Assembly: GCA_022821495.1 (NCBI GenBank)
Contig: JAJEDN010000039.1
Span: 1 to 44,623, forward strand
DNA length: 44,623 nucleotides
Reading direction: 5' to 3'
Source: Candidatus Poribacteria bacterium
GTDB taxonomy: Bacteria > Poribacteria > WGA-4E > WGA-3G
The notes under the pieces are model-generated. The model saw nothing but the letters and a program-made list of their open reading frames with translations, searched no databases and was not told the origin of the DNA. This document shows positions 7,901 to 16,604 of the stretch, piece by piece. A program made the translations under genes and the position numbers. The first letter of the stretch is position 1, and each line of letters opens with the position of its first letter.

Positions 7901-8617
7901 CTACGTAAAGAATTCTTCGTTATGGGGACGGACATCCACCTCAAACGTCCACGCGCTCCGTTCCTGCTGCACTAATGCCCAATAGGTATCCGCAATCGCG
8001 TCAGGTTCGAGGAGCGGTTCATTTTCACTGAGTTTATAGCGTTGTCGTACACCGGGTGTATCAATAACACCGTCAACGATTACATGGGCGACATGGATAC
8101 CGTGCGGACCGACTTCGCGCGCGAGTGCTGACGCTAAACCTCGCGTCGCAAACTTCGCACTGCTAAACGCCAATGCCCCTGCTCTCCCGCGTACAGCAGA
8201 GGTTGCCCCTGTAAATAGAATACTGCCGCCACCTTTTTTTAGCATCCCCGGTACAACCTGCTTTGAACAGAGAAACCCACCGAGGGTACAGACCCGCCAC
8301 GCGCCTTCAAATGCTTCGGGTGTGAGGTCAGCGAAACTGCCCCACGCTGCGTTTCCAGCATGATTCACCAAGATATCGGGATCACCGAGTTCTTCACGAA
8401 TGCGATCAAAACTCCGTTCCACCTGCTCAGGTTCGGTAATATCCGTCGGGATCGGGATGGCAGTGCGTCCGGATTTTGAGAGTCGTGTGGATAGGTTTTT
8501 AATGTACGCAGACGAGCGCGATAGGAGTGCTACGTTACATCCTTCTTCTACAAATTTACGGGCGAGTGCTGCCCCTAAGCCGGGACCGACACCTGCGATA
8601 ACTGCTGTTTTTTCCAT
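7901..8617 (-). CDS. Short-chain dehydrogenase/reductase, Tyr-less subfamily
   Basis: 238 residues, one Rossmann domain. The cofactor motif is AGVGPGLGAAL near the N-terminus, the NAG-like motif is VNHAGNAAWG, and the Ser strand is ILFTGATSAVRG. The usual catalytic Y-x3-K reads FSSAK, so the Tyr is Phe. This appears typical of a divergent SDR group with the RGLASALAREVGPHGIHVAH-like segment that follows, so it is probably not a random mutation. Reaction and substrate unknown; it may bind NAD(P) without classical SDR chemistry. AAGGA precedes the ATG by eight bases. Its 5' side is a repeat-rich intergenic region. Confidence 0.8.
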   Translation of the reverse strand: MEKTAVIAGVGPGLGAALARKFVEEGCNVALLSRSSAYIKNLSTRLSKSGRTAIPIPTDITEPEQVERSFDRIREELGDPDILVNHAGNAAWGSFADLTPEAFEGAWRVCTLGGFLCSKQVVPGMLKKGGGSILFTGATSAVRGRAGALAFSSAKFATRGLASALAREVGPHGIHVAHVIVDGVIDTPGVRQRYKLSENEPLLEPDAIADTYWALVQQERSAWTFEVDVRPHNEEFFT

Positions 8618-8923
8618 AATGATTCCTTAGAGCTCATGAAAATTTGGGCGTTGGGTCTGCTTTCGGTTCAATCTCATCTATTATATCGACTTATGCAGCC
8701 CTTCTTGCAGGCGGAGTTTAAAACCCCGCCTGCAGTTATCATAGAAAAATGCGTAAGTCCTGTATTATATAGACTTACGAAAATTTGGGCGTTAGGTTTC
8801 ACTTGTAGTTTAGCCCGACCCACACACAGTTTACGCAAATTCAGGACGCGATGGTAGGTTTGCTATTTTTTAACCCCCTAAATCCCCCTTATCAGGGGGA
8901 CTTTAAGAGCCAATGCGTAAGTC
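8618..8923. repeat. Intergenic cluster of decayed inverted-repeat elements
   Basis: No gene. It contains a 29-bp palindrome at 8706-8734 (TGCAGGCGG...CCGCCTGCA, one mismatch), followed by GCGTAAGTCCT at 8751-8761, the terminal motif of the element described at 15232. TATTATAT flanks the palindrome unit on both sides. GAAAATTTGGGCGTT occurs at about 8639 and 8778 as a direct repeat. A single copy of the CCCCTAAATCCCCC hairpin unit is at 8872-8904. Another GCGTAAGTCCTA (8915-8926) supplies the stop codon of the next gene. Confidence 0.65.
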
Positions 8924-10135
8924 CTATTCGTGTCTGAGTGCCTCAATCGGATGAAGTTTTGCAGCTTTCCACGCTGGATACGCGCCAAAGAACACGCCTA
9001 CAAACGCGCTGACGACAAACGATAGTATCCCATACATCAGAGAGACGAGCGTTCGCCATCCCCAAATTGAAGCGACGACCTCCGCGCCAATTATCCCGAC
9101 CCCAACACCGACAACGCCGCCAATAATAGCAAGCGTTGTAGATTCAACAAGAAATTGGATAAGGATATCGGAGCGTTGCGCGCCAACGGCTTTGCGTAGC
9201 CCAATCTCTTTCGTCCGCTCCGTCACAGAGACGAGCATAATATTCATAATCCCAATCCCGCCGACAACCAATGACACGACAGCGATCCCTAAAATTAGGT
9301 TCGTAAATGTCTGGTTTGATTCCTCCAATGTTTCCATAAATTCCGCTTGGTTGCGTACATGGAAATCAGGTTCCTTGTTTAGGGGGATTTTATGTTCCTT
9401 TCGGAGGAGTTCGGTTACCTCGGTTTCAGCAGCCTCAAGAAGTTTGCCGTCATTCGCTTGTATACTGATGCTTGAGAGGTAATCTTCTCCGAAAACCCGT
9501 TTCATAGCAGTAGAATAGGGTATAAAAATCTGATCATCTGGGTTTCGCCAACCGCTGGCACCTTTCTCTTTCATAACACCAAGGACATGAAAACCGACCC
9601 CTTTAATTTTTACGGTTTTGCCGACGGGTTCTATCGTTTCAAAGAGGTTGTCAACAACAGTTTTGCCGAGAACACAGACGCGTTCACGGTACCGAATTTC
9701 ACTCTCTGTAAAAAACCGCCCATTCGCCACCTCAAAATTGGCTGTGACAAGATACGCAGGCGAGGTGCCGACGATAGTTGTGTTTGTATTCTTATTGAGG
9801 TATTTCACTTGTGCCCGGCTGCTAACTTCTGGGGTGACATAACCGAAATTCTTCCCGCGCGCTTGTAATGCCTCCATATCTGCGACGGTGAGGCTTCTAC
9901 GTGCATCAGCGGAACCGCGTCCACGGAACCGACTTTGTCCTGGACGGACAGCGAGAATATTTGCGCCTAATGTCTGAATGCGTTCAGTGACATCGGCTTT
10001 CGCACCTTCACCGATTGAAGTGGTGGTAATAATCGCACCGACACCGATAATCACGCCTAACATTGTCAAAAGAGATCGAAGTTTATTTGCGAATAAACAA
10101 CTGAATGCGTTTGAAAGACTTTCAAGGATTCCCAT
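8924..10135 (-). CDS. MacB/FtsX-type ABC transporter permease
   Basis: 403 residues from the ATG at 10135, with AGGAG eight bases upstream; the 42 residues further upstream are not family-like. The N-terminal transmembrane helix (LRSLLTMLGVIIGVGAIITT) is followed by a ~230-residue periplasmic domain (GARANILAVRPG-type start, VANGRFFTESE). Three helices follow at the C-terminus with the FtsX signature VTERTKEIGLRKAVGAQRSDI. This is the stand-alone permease form of MacB, with no fused ATPase. It lies 56 bp downstream of the HlyD-like adaptor and is probably co-transcribed with it. No ATPase gene is in the neighbourhood. The stop codon is formed by an inserted GCGTAAGTCCTA motif. Confidence 0.88.
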   Translation of the reverse strand: MGILESLSNAFSCLFANKLRSLLTMLGVIIGVGAIITTTSIGEGAKADVTERIQTLGANILAVRPGQSRFRGRGSADARRSLTVADMEALQARGKNFGYVTPEVSSRAQVKYLNKNTNTTIVGTSPAYLVTANFEVANGRFFTESEIRYRERVCVLGKTVVDNLFETIEPVGKTVKIKGVGFHVLGVMKEKGASGWRNPDDQIFIPYSTAMKRVFGEDYLSSISIQANDGKLLEAAETEVTELLRKEHKIPLNKEPDFHVRNQAEFMETLEESNQTFTNLILGIAVVSLVVGGIGIMNIMLVSVTERTKEIGLRKAVGAQRSDILIQFLVESTTLAIIGGVVGVGVGIIGAEVVASIWGWRTLVSLMYGILSFVVSAFVGVFFGAYPAWKAAKLHPIEALRHE

Positions 10136-10191
10136 AACGTTTTCTCCTATGTACGAATAATGTCGCTGCGCCTCTAAAACGATCAATAAGC

Positions 10192-12288
10192 CTATCGCCC
10201 ACGACCGCCGCCAGTCATTCGACGCATTGTGGATGCTGGATTCATCATGCGTTGCCGCCACTCTGCACTGCGCCCACCGCCTTCACCGGGCGTAAACCCA
10301 CCGATAGCAACGATATCTCCTTCAGCAAGTCCTGAAATGACCTCAATCCTATCATAACTGCTGACACCTGTCACGACAGGCTGCGGTCGTCCGGGTTGAC
10401 CTTCCGCACCGACGATCCGAACCATCTTCCTGCCCCGCATATCAAGAACCGCCTCAACCGGCAAAGTGAGAATGTCTATTTTATTGACAGCGGAAATTTG
10501 GACAGAGGCGTTCATACCGGGTTTAAGAAACGGCATCTTTGTCTCTTCAGTCTCTGCGGGTTCTGCTTGGATAGGTGGTTCTTCTGCGGGCACTTCCTCA
10601 AAGAAGGCTCCGAACAATCCGCCGCCATCATCGTCATCCATCCCCTCTTCTACCTCGGCTACGGCGGGTGCTTCTGGTTGTTCTGTGGTTTGTTGTGCGG
10701 GCGGCTCTTGGGGTGTCGGTCTCGATGGTGTTGCATCAGTCCCACCTTCTGCTTGCCGTTGTTGGCGCATTGCACGGAAACGTTCGCGTTGTTCGTCGGT
10801 CATATTTGCGAAATCTGGTCGTCCACCGCCGCCTTGCCAACCGTCACCACCGCGCCGACCTTCTCCACCGCGCATCGCGCCTTGACGTGATGATGCGGTA
10901 GCCGCCACATTCTTCAACTCGGAGGTTACTTCAAATGTTGTCACATTCTGGATAACCTGACCTTGGGGTGCGATCTTCAAGACTGCGCCCTGAAACGGCA
11001 TATCGGGATAGGCTTCAACGGTAATAGTCACAGGTTGTCCGATTTGGATTTTGCCGATGTCGGTTTCATCGACCTCAGTCACGACGTAGACGGTATCAAG
11101 GTCTGCCATAGTAACGATCGCCTGTCCTTCAGTTGAAGAGAGTGAAGAGAGGCGTGAAGTGATCACCTGCCCTTCTTCAACCAGTTTAGCAAGAACCGTG
11201 CCAGAGATGGGTGCTTTGATGACCGTATCGTTGTACTCAATTTGGCGCAGTTCCAGCTGCACTTCACTGCGTTTGACTGCTAAACGCGCAGTTTCGATGT
11301 CGCGTTCCTTTCGGGTAATTTGTTTCCGATTCGCCTGTGCAAGTTTCAACGATTCTTCAGACTGTACAATCCGTTGTTCCTGAAGTGTAATATCCATATC
11401 TCGTGTCGCTTCAGCCGCAACGCGTTCCTTAGCGAGTGCGTGATTGAATTCCGCCTTCTTGATATCTGCTTTCCCCAATTCAAGTTCCGCTTCAGTGGCG
11501 GGTTTCTCTACCAATTTGAGGTTTTCGGCGGATGATTTATGCCGCGCTTCCGCAGATTTCAGCTGTGCCTGTGAAGATTCTAATGCAGCTTGCGAGATGA
11601 GTTCTTTCGCGTAAAGCGTTTTATTGCGTTCATGCTCTGCGGTTACCAGATCCAAGTTTGCTTTATCCTGTTCCAAAGAGGCTTTCGCACGCTGTCTATT
11701 TTCGTCCCGCACCTCATCGGAGGTGAGCAATTTATACCGGATCTTGGCGATGTTAAGGCTATTTTCAGCATCCATGACCCCACGTTGATTGGCTATTTTC
11801 TCAAGACGGATATCTTCCTTGAGCTGGATGAGCCGCTGCTGGGCTTCAGCGAGAGATTCCTGTGCCTGCCGAATTTGGATGTCGGATTGCTCTCTCTGGA
11901 GTTCGATGTCAATTTGCGCCTGTTGCAAACGCGCTTCGGCAGATTGCAAGTCGGCTTGCGCCTGTTCTAAACTGATCTGGACGTAGGTGGTTTCAATCAC
12001 AGCGATGATTTCGTCCTTCTCGACGTAATCACCGGCATCAACCCTAAGCTCCAAAATTTTGCCACTCGCTTTAGAACTGACTTCAACAATATTCAACGGC
12101 TTGATTGTACCTGTCGCCTCAATGTTCACAGCGATATTACCACGTTCAACGGTTGCGGTCTCTACTGCTGATGCGTTAGCACCGGCTGCATCATCTTTGG
12201 TTGCAAACACGATGCGTCCGACGACGATCGCGACAGCTGCGATAAGCACGATTGCCCCAGCAATTGTAATAATTTTCCACTTTCCCAT
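10192..12288 (-). CDS. MacA/HlyD-type periplasmic adaptor with long coiled coil and disordered insert
   Basis: 698 residues, much longer than MacA (about 370). One N-terminal transmembrane anchor (IITIAGAIVLIAAVAIVVG, about 6-25) is followed by a lipoyl half-motif ASGKILELRVDAGDYVEKDE (74-93). A very long alpha-helical hairpin (about 105-350) comes next, then the second lipoyl half IKAPISGTVLAKLVEEGQVI (357-376) and beta-barrel segments. Residues 461-585 are a Gly/Arg-, Pro/Gln- and acid-rich insert (RRGGDGWQGGGGRPDF, MDDDDGGG). The barrel resumes with MPFLKPGMNASVQI. The family links an inner-membrane pump to an outer-membrane channel. AAGGAG precedes the ATG. It is followed by the MacB-type permease; neither a TolC-like gene nor an ATPase gene is adjacent. 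Confidence 0.87.
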   Translation of the reverse strand: MGKWKIITIAGAIVLIAAVAIVVGRIVFATKDDAAGANASAVETATVERGNIAVNIEATGTIKPLNIVEVSSKASGKILELRVDAGDYVEKDEIIAVIETTYVQISLEQAQADLQSAEARLQQAQIDIELQREQSDIQIRQAQESLAEAQQRLIQLKEDIRLEKIANQRGVMDAENSLNIAKIRYKLLTSDEVRDENRQRAKASLEQDKANLDLVTAEHERNKTLYAKELISQAALESSQAQLKSAEARHKSSAENLKLVEKPATEAELELGKADIKKAEFNHALAKERVAAEATRDMDITLQEQRIVQSEESLKLAQANRKQITRKERDIETARLAVKRSEVQLELRQIEYNDTVIKAPISGTVLAKLVEEGQVITSRLSSLSSTEGQAIVTMADLDTVYVVTEVDETDIGKIQIGQPVTITVEAYPDMPFQGAVLKIAPQGQVIQNVTTFEVTSELKNVAATASSRQGAMRGGEGRRGGDGWQGGGGRPDFANMTDEQRERFRAMRQQRQAEGGTDATPSRPTPQEPPAQQTTEQPEAPAVAEVEEGMDDDDGGGLFGAFFEEVPAEEPPIQAEPAETEETKMPFLKPGMNASVQISAVNKIDILTLPVEAVLDMRGRKMVRIVGAEGQPGRPQPVVTGVSSYDRIEVISGLAEGDIVAIGGFTPGEGGGRSAEWRQRMMNPASTMRRMTGGGRGR

Positions 12289-12312
12289 CTCGGATCACTC
12301 CTTTCTGATAGA

Positions 12313-12411
12313 GTTGTCAGTTATCAGTTATCAGTTGTCAGTTAAGAGTCATGCTGCGGCAGGTACAACAAAAGCAACTGTCACAAGCACGTAACTGAAA
12401 ACTGAAAACTA
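12313..12411. repeat. Heptameric TCAGTTA/TAACTGA repeat cluster
   Basis: TTGTCAGTTATCAGTTATCA (from 12313) faces GTAACTGAAAACTGAAAACT (12391-12410) across a 45-bp loop, giving complementary arms. It lies between the aldo/keto reductase end and the adaptor start and may carry the adaptor promoter region. Confidence 0.7.
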
Positions 12412-12473
12412 TTCCCTCCGAAGCCTTTCTTATCTTAGTCAAATCTGAAAGAGAAAAGTTCGTTGTTTTCTTT

Positions 12474-13487
12474 CTACAACCGAGGCATATCGACAGCACT
12501 ATCGCGACGTTCATGCATATTCTTTTCCATCGCTTCAGGGTAACGATCTGGTAGATGTGAAACTTCGTTAAGTTTTTGAAGTGCTTCGCCGTCCAATCGC
12601 CACCCCGCTGCACCGAGATTATCGCGTAGGTGTCCGGTGTGCCTTGCACCGACAATCACCGAAGTCATCGCTCGCTGTTCAAGCACCCACCGCAAAGCGA
12701 CTTGGGCAGGACTCTGTCCGATCTCATCAGAAACATTAAAAAGTGTTTGTAAAGTCTCATCGGCGTTGTCTGCGAAATAGCGTTCGGGGTATGCCCACCC
12801 TTCCTCTGACCGGGTGCCACCGTGTGTACGTTCTCCGGGTTTGTATTTCCCAGAAAGAAATCCACCGGCTAACGGACTCCATACGACTACACCCAACCCT
12901 TTAATTTCACAGAGCGGAACGATCTCCTGTTCTATATCCCGCACGACGAGACTATATTGCGGTTGGTAGCACGCGAATCGTTCCCAACCGTTAATATCGC
13001 TGATCCATAACGCCTCAGATAACCGCCACGCTTGGTAGTTGCTACAGGCGGTATATCGGACTTTGCCCTGTCGGACGAGATCGTCCACTGCGCGAAGCAT
13101 CTCTTCTAATGGGGTTTGTGAATCGACGTGGTGAATATAGTAGATGTCCACATAATCCATCTGGAGACGTGTGAGGCTGTCATCAATCGCCTGCATAATA
13201 TGTGCGCGGGACATTCCAGAGTCGTTGGGACCGGTGCCCATCGGGTTGAAAAACTTGGTTGCGACAACCGCATCGCGCCGCTTACCTTTGAGTGCCTTCC
13301 CAAGCAGAACTTCGGATTCGCCATCGGCATAAGAATTTGCGGTATCAAAAAAATTGACCCCAGCATCTAAAGCGAGATCCACCATACGCTTTGATTCTGC
13401 TTCGTCAGCACCGTGCCCGAAGGTCATCGTGCCTAAACAGATTTCGGACACCTTGAGTCCACTTTTCCCCAATCGTCTATATTCCAC
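12474..13487 (-). CDS. Aldo/keto reductase
   Basis: 337 residues, a (beta/alpha)8 NADPH-dependent oxidoreductase. The AKR tetrad is visible: Asp in FFDTANSY, Tyr in the same segment, Lys in VVATKFF, and His in DIYYIHHVD. The N-terminal MEYRRLGKSGLKVSEICLGT is typical of the YajO/Tas-like AKR group. It starts with GTG at 13485-13487 behind a strong GGAGGAG. It probably reduces a carbonyl on a sugar or xenobiotic; the substrate is unknown. It ends 185 bp before the adaptor gene and begins 15 bp after the OLD-like ATPase gene, so it could be co-transcribed with it. Confidence 0.88.
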   Translation of the reverse strand: MEYRRLGKSGLKVSEICLGTMTFGHGADEAESKRMVDLALDAGVNFFDTANSYADGESEVLLGKALKGKRRDAVVATKFFNPMGTGPNDSGMSRAHIMQAIDDSLTRLQMDYVDIYYIHHVDSQTPLEEMLRAVDDLVRQGKVRYTACSNYQAWRLSEALWISDINGWERFACYQPQYSLVVRDIEQEIVPLCEIKGLGVVVWSPLAGGFLSGKYKPGERTHGGTRSEEGWAYPERYFADNADETLQTLFNVSDEIGQSPAQVALRWVLEQRAMTSVIVGARHTGHLRDNLGAAGWRLDGEALQKLNEVSHLPDRYPEAMEKNMHERRDSAVDMPRL

Positions 13488-13502
13488 GCTTTCTCCTCCG
13501 TT

Positions 13503-15212
13503 TTAGCAGATATTTCCCAGTGGCTTCACTTTTTCTGCAACTTCCAAAATACCATCAAGTACTTTGACGACTTCGGCATCAATTTGCTCCGCTGGCACAT
13601 ATTGGACTAAAGTGTAATAATCTACCTTTCGCATAGAATTCGGTAATCTCAATTTTTCAAAGAAAGTTTCAAAAAGTCCATCCAGAAAATCGTCAGTTAC
13701 TTTGATATCTGGAGACCAAGGCGATTCTTGGCGAAGTGTTGCTCGAGCTTTTTCAATCTCTGTAATCATTTCCTCCATTGTGGACATCCAAGCGTCCGCG
13801 GACAATGAACCTTGAATTCTGGATGCTTCAGTACGCGCCCAATCAATTAGCACCTGTTTATTGGGGACAATATAATTCTCAATTTCGCGCCGTTGCCACA
13901 CGTGCTCTCTTAATGCAGGCTGCGAATGAAATTTCTTAGAAGTTCGATTACAAAGACAGAAACCCACCAAATCTTTTTTCGCTTCTTGCATTGCCCAAAA
14001 GTGCTTACGGGCTTTACTCGGGCGATTTTCAACATAGTAGACATAAGGCGTTTTCAACACAGTTTGTGCGGGGTGCCCTAATTTTTCCGCGAACGCCTGC
14101 AAGATTGGAAGGTCTGTCGGACCTTTGAGATAAAGAATCCAACCTCTTTGCTGCGCCAGATAATACGCCTCAGCATCGAAATCACTAAGCGATTTAAGCA
14201 ATTGGCTTCCGTTGCCATTAATAGGATGGGGTTCATCAAAGAACCCAATCACTAAATCACCCTTAGCGAACGCTTCCTTGAGGATAGCCCCGGAATGGCT
14301 AACGACAATGATTTGACTGCCATGTTCCCGAGCTAAGTCTGTAAGGACCTGATAAATCTGGCCTTGCCGAAGGATTTCAAGGTGCGCATCTGGCACATCA
14401 AGCAAAAGGACAGACCTTGGATGCGTTGCGATATAGGCGAGCAGCAATAGCATTTGTTGGAAGCCTTGTCCGGACGAAGAGAGGTCGAGAGAAATGCCAG
14501 ATTCATCACGAAAACCCATTGCAATCTCCCCACGTTCCGGGATATACTCGGGTTCATCAAGATAAACACCGAATAGCGCATGGATTTTCTCACAAAGCGT
14601 TTGCCATTTTTGAGAATCCTCCCAAACTCGATAGCAGAGATTCCGCAAAATTTCCGCTGTACGTCCTTCTCCAATCCGGACATTGATTGCGCCTGAGTCA
14701 AGGCGCGTTTCGTTGGATGCAAGTCCAGACATCGGTGGAAGGAAGGCGAGAGGAAGATTGCCTGCTTCGTCAGGAATAGGCATTCGTGCAGACACTTTTC
14801 CATTCTCTTGTGAAGTTCTCAAGGGACGGCAGTAAAGCGATTCCTGATTAGCATAATCAAACTCTAAACCACATTTCCATTCTTTGCCAGCCGTAATGCC
14901 TTCAACAATGATATCTATCCGAACGTTTCTCGGATCACGGACTCGTAAATCTCGCCACAGTAATCGGGCATCCGGGACCGGAACAGAGATGAGGTCACGT
15001 CGGTTGATCGTAACTCCCCGTCTCTTTTCTCGATTTGTTTTCCCTTTGCGATTCTCGTTCCACCTTTTGAGCCCTATTTCCCAAAAATCGAGTGCCTGTA
15101 ACGCGGTTGTTTTACCAGAGTCATTTGGACCGATAAAGACGACGGGATTCCCCAATTCAATCTCAACTTCGCCAAAGTTTTTGAAATTACGGCAAATCAG
15201 TTTTGTTAGCAT
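13503..15212 (-). CDS. OLD-like AAA ATPase with degenerate Walker B and TOPRIM
   Basis: 569 residues. An ABC/SMC-type ATPase head has Walker A GPNDSGKT (28-36), a signature-like LSSSGQGFQQM (244-254), a Walker B strand VLLLDVPDAHLE (268-279) and VSHSG (304-308). The normal catalytic Glu after the Walker B Asp is Val273. The C-terminal half aligns with the OLD TOPRIM domain, but the conserved EGPTD reads LKGPTD (362-367). The expected D-x-D strand reads GFCLCNR (417-423). REIENYIVP (442-450) is retained. OLD enzymes are DNA nucleases in phage defence or repair (GajA is a relative). Here nuclease and possibly hydrolysis residues are lost. No GajB-like helicase is adjacent. GGAG precedes the ATG by six bases. 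Confidence 0.75.
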   Translation of the reverse strand: MLTKLICRNFKNFGEVEIELGNPVVFIGPNDSGKTTALQALDFWEIGLKRWNENRKGKTNREKRRGVTINRRDLISVPVPDARLLWRDLRVRDPRNVRIDIIVEGITAGKEWKCGLEFDYANQESLYCRPLRTSQENGKVSARMPIPDEAGNLPLAFLPPMSGLASNETRLDSGAINVRIGEGRTAEILRNLCYRVWEDSQKWQTLCEKIHALFGVYLDEPEYIPERGEIAMGFRDESGISLDLSSSGQGFQQMLLLLAYIATHPRSVLLLDVPDAHLEILRQGQIYQVLTDLAREHGSQIIVVSHSGAILKEAFAKGDLVIGFFDEPHPINGNGSQLLKSLSDFDAEAYYLAQQRGWILYLKGPTDLPILQAFAEKLGHPAQTVLKTPYVYYVENRPSKARKHFWAMQEAKKDLVGFCLCNRTSKKFHSQPALREHVWQRREIENYIVPNKQVLIDWARTEASRIQGSLSADAWMSTMEEMITEIEKARATLRQESPWSPDIKVTDDFLDGLFETFFEKLRLPNSMRKVDYYTLVQYVPAEQIDAEVVKVLDGILEVAEKVKPLGNIC

Positions 15213-15231
15213 TTTTTCTCCAAAATTGCTT

Positions 15232-15323
15232 AGGACTTACGCAATTTTTTCTACGAAGTCTTACGTATCACGTGCAGCTGGCGAGGTTTGAAACCTCGCC
15301 AGCGAGGGGGTTGCGTAAGTCCT
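15232..15323. mobile_element. Non-autonomous inverted-repeat element (MITE-like), complete copy 1
   Basis: 92 bp with perfect 13-bp terminal inverted repeats: AGGACTTACGCAA (15232-15244) and TTGCGTAAGTCCT (15311-15323). Both sides are flanked by the 7-bp target duplication ATTGCTT (15225-15231 and 15324-15330). Inside is a palindrome with arms CTGGCGAGGTTT and AAACCTCGCCAG. No coding capacity. It is inserted directly after the stop codon of the Gfo/Idh/MocA gene and 20 bp before the OLD-like gene. Confidence 0.85.
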
Positions 15324-15330
15324 ATTGCTT

Positions 15331-16377
15331 TCATAGAACAGGAACAGTTTCACCTTCTGAACGGAGTCCTGCCTCGTAGACCTTCATCACTTCCAATGCA
15401 AACTCAAGTGATCCTTGCGCTGCTGGTTTGTCTTCGAGAATGCAATCGCAGAAATATCGCATCTCTTGGTAGAAACCTTGGACGAAAAGCCCTTTGTTTT
15501 CGAGCGTTCCGAGACTGAATTGCGGTTCCCAGACGACGGCACCACTCTCAAACCCTTCAGGGACATAACTGGTACTCCCACTATAGTTGAAAGGCATGCC
15601 GCGTTGTAAAAGTACACGGTTATTGTTCCGAATTTCGGCGTGGCATCCGTCCCCGAAGAATTGGTAAAGTTCGGACGGTTGCCCGTGCCTCGCACCATCC
15701 GCGAGATGAAAATTCCCAAGTGCCCCGCTTTCGTATTCCAATATACACGCGCCGCCACCTCGCTCTCCGAGGCGAACGGTCACAGCAGACACCTTCCCAC
15801 CGACGGCTACCATCAGCGATAGCGGATGACACCCGTTTTGGAGCCAATTCGTATGCGCTTTCTCGCGCAGCACGCGTTTCCCTTCCTTTGGAATCGTCAT
15901 CGGATAGACTGCTAAGAGGCTTCGTAAGGGACCGTATGCCTCTGTTGCAAAAATCTCAATGATCTTCTGTGTTGCAGGCATGAACGCTTTTTTGAATCCG
16001 ACAACGACGACGCGATCTTTGCGGTGGCGAATCATTTCGCGAACTTCGTCAGCGAACATTCCGGGAGGCTTCTCTAACCAGACATGCATCCCAGCGTCCA
16101 GTGCTTCGCAAGTGAGTTCGGGATGCAGACGTGGCGGCGCGCAGAGGAAGATGGCATCCAATGCTTCGTTCCGAAACATCTCCGCCATACTCGAATAGCA
16201 CGCTTTCACGCCGTATTGTTCGGCGGTGATCCGGGCGCGGTCGAGGTCAAGATCACAAAATGCCTTTAGCCGTACGGGAAGAAATGTTAGCGTCGGTAAG
16301 ACGTTCCGATAGCCGTGTGAACCGACACCGACGACGGCAATATTCAGCCTTCTCTCAAATTCCCTTTGATAACTCAT
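15331..16377 (-). CDS. Gfo/Idh/MocA family oxidoreductase
   Basis: 348 residues with an N-terminal Rossmann domain ([16 protein letters not shown], about 12-27) and the family E-K-P motif in [10 protein letters not shown] (about 102-111). A C-terminal alpha/beta domain of the GFO_IDH_MocA type follows. Members oxidise or reduce sugars and inositols with NAD(P). The region after the EKP motif includes [13 protein letters not shown], near where catalytic Lys or His residues are often found. Upstream spacing is weak for a ribosome site (GGTAAG). Two 45-bp direct repeats precede it. Substrate unknown. It is the first of three such proteins in the window. Confidence 0.87.
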   Translation of the reverse strand: MSYQREFERRLNIAVVGVGSHGYRNVLPTLTFLPVRLKAFCDLDLDRARITAEQYGVKACYSSMAEMFRNEALDAIFLCAPPRLHPELTCEALDAGMHVWLEKPPGMFADEVREMIRHRKDRVVVVGFKKAFMPATQKIIEIFATEAYGPLRSLLAVYPMTIPKEGKRVLREKAHTNWLQNGCHPLSLMVAVGGKVSAVTVRLGERGGGACILEYESGALGNFHLADGARHGQPSELYQFFGDGCHAEIRNNNRVLLQRGMPFNYSGSTSYVPEGFESGAVVWEPQFSLGTLENKGLFVQGFYQEMRYFCDCILEDKPAAQGSLEFALEVMKVYEAGLRSEGETVPVL

Positions 16378-16381
16378 TTTT

Positions 16382-16539
16382 TTAACTTACCTTGCGGTTC
16401 GGTCAGGTGAACTGCGGATTTGATGTTCTTTCCCGTAGATCCGCTTTCCACTTCGTTCCAAGCTACGCGCTTGAGACTAACTGCGTCTAATCCCTTAACT
16501 TACCTTGCGGTTCGGTCAGGTGAACTGCGGATTTGATGT
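16382..16539. repeat. Two identical 45-bp direct repeats
   Basis: The segment starting TTAACTTACCTTGCGGTTCG and ending GCGGATTTGATGT is present identically at 16382-16426 and 16495-16539, 113 bp apart. The copies lie immediately upstream of the Gfo/Idh/MocA start codon. On the minus strand this is its leader region, so it may be a duplicated regulatory segment. Confidence 0.9.
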
Positions 16540-16604
16540 GCCTTTCCGTAAACCCGCCTGCGCCGTTGTTGCAGGCTACAGGTCTGTCGGTTAAGACATC
16601 GAGG

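Noticed and set aside
8636..8857. 73-codon plus-strand ORF between the SDR and permease genes
   Set aside because: Its repeated KIWALG segments come from a duplicated repeat; the whole frame lies in decayed inverted-repeat elements.
13503..15212. Gabija-type phage defence (GajA)
   Set aside because: No GajB-like helicase is adjacent and the TOPRIM catalytic residues are missing, so only an OLD-like call is supported.
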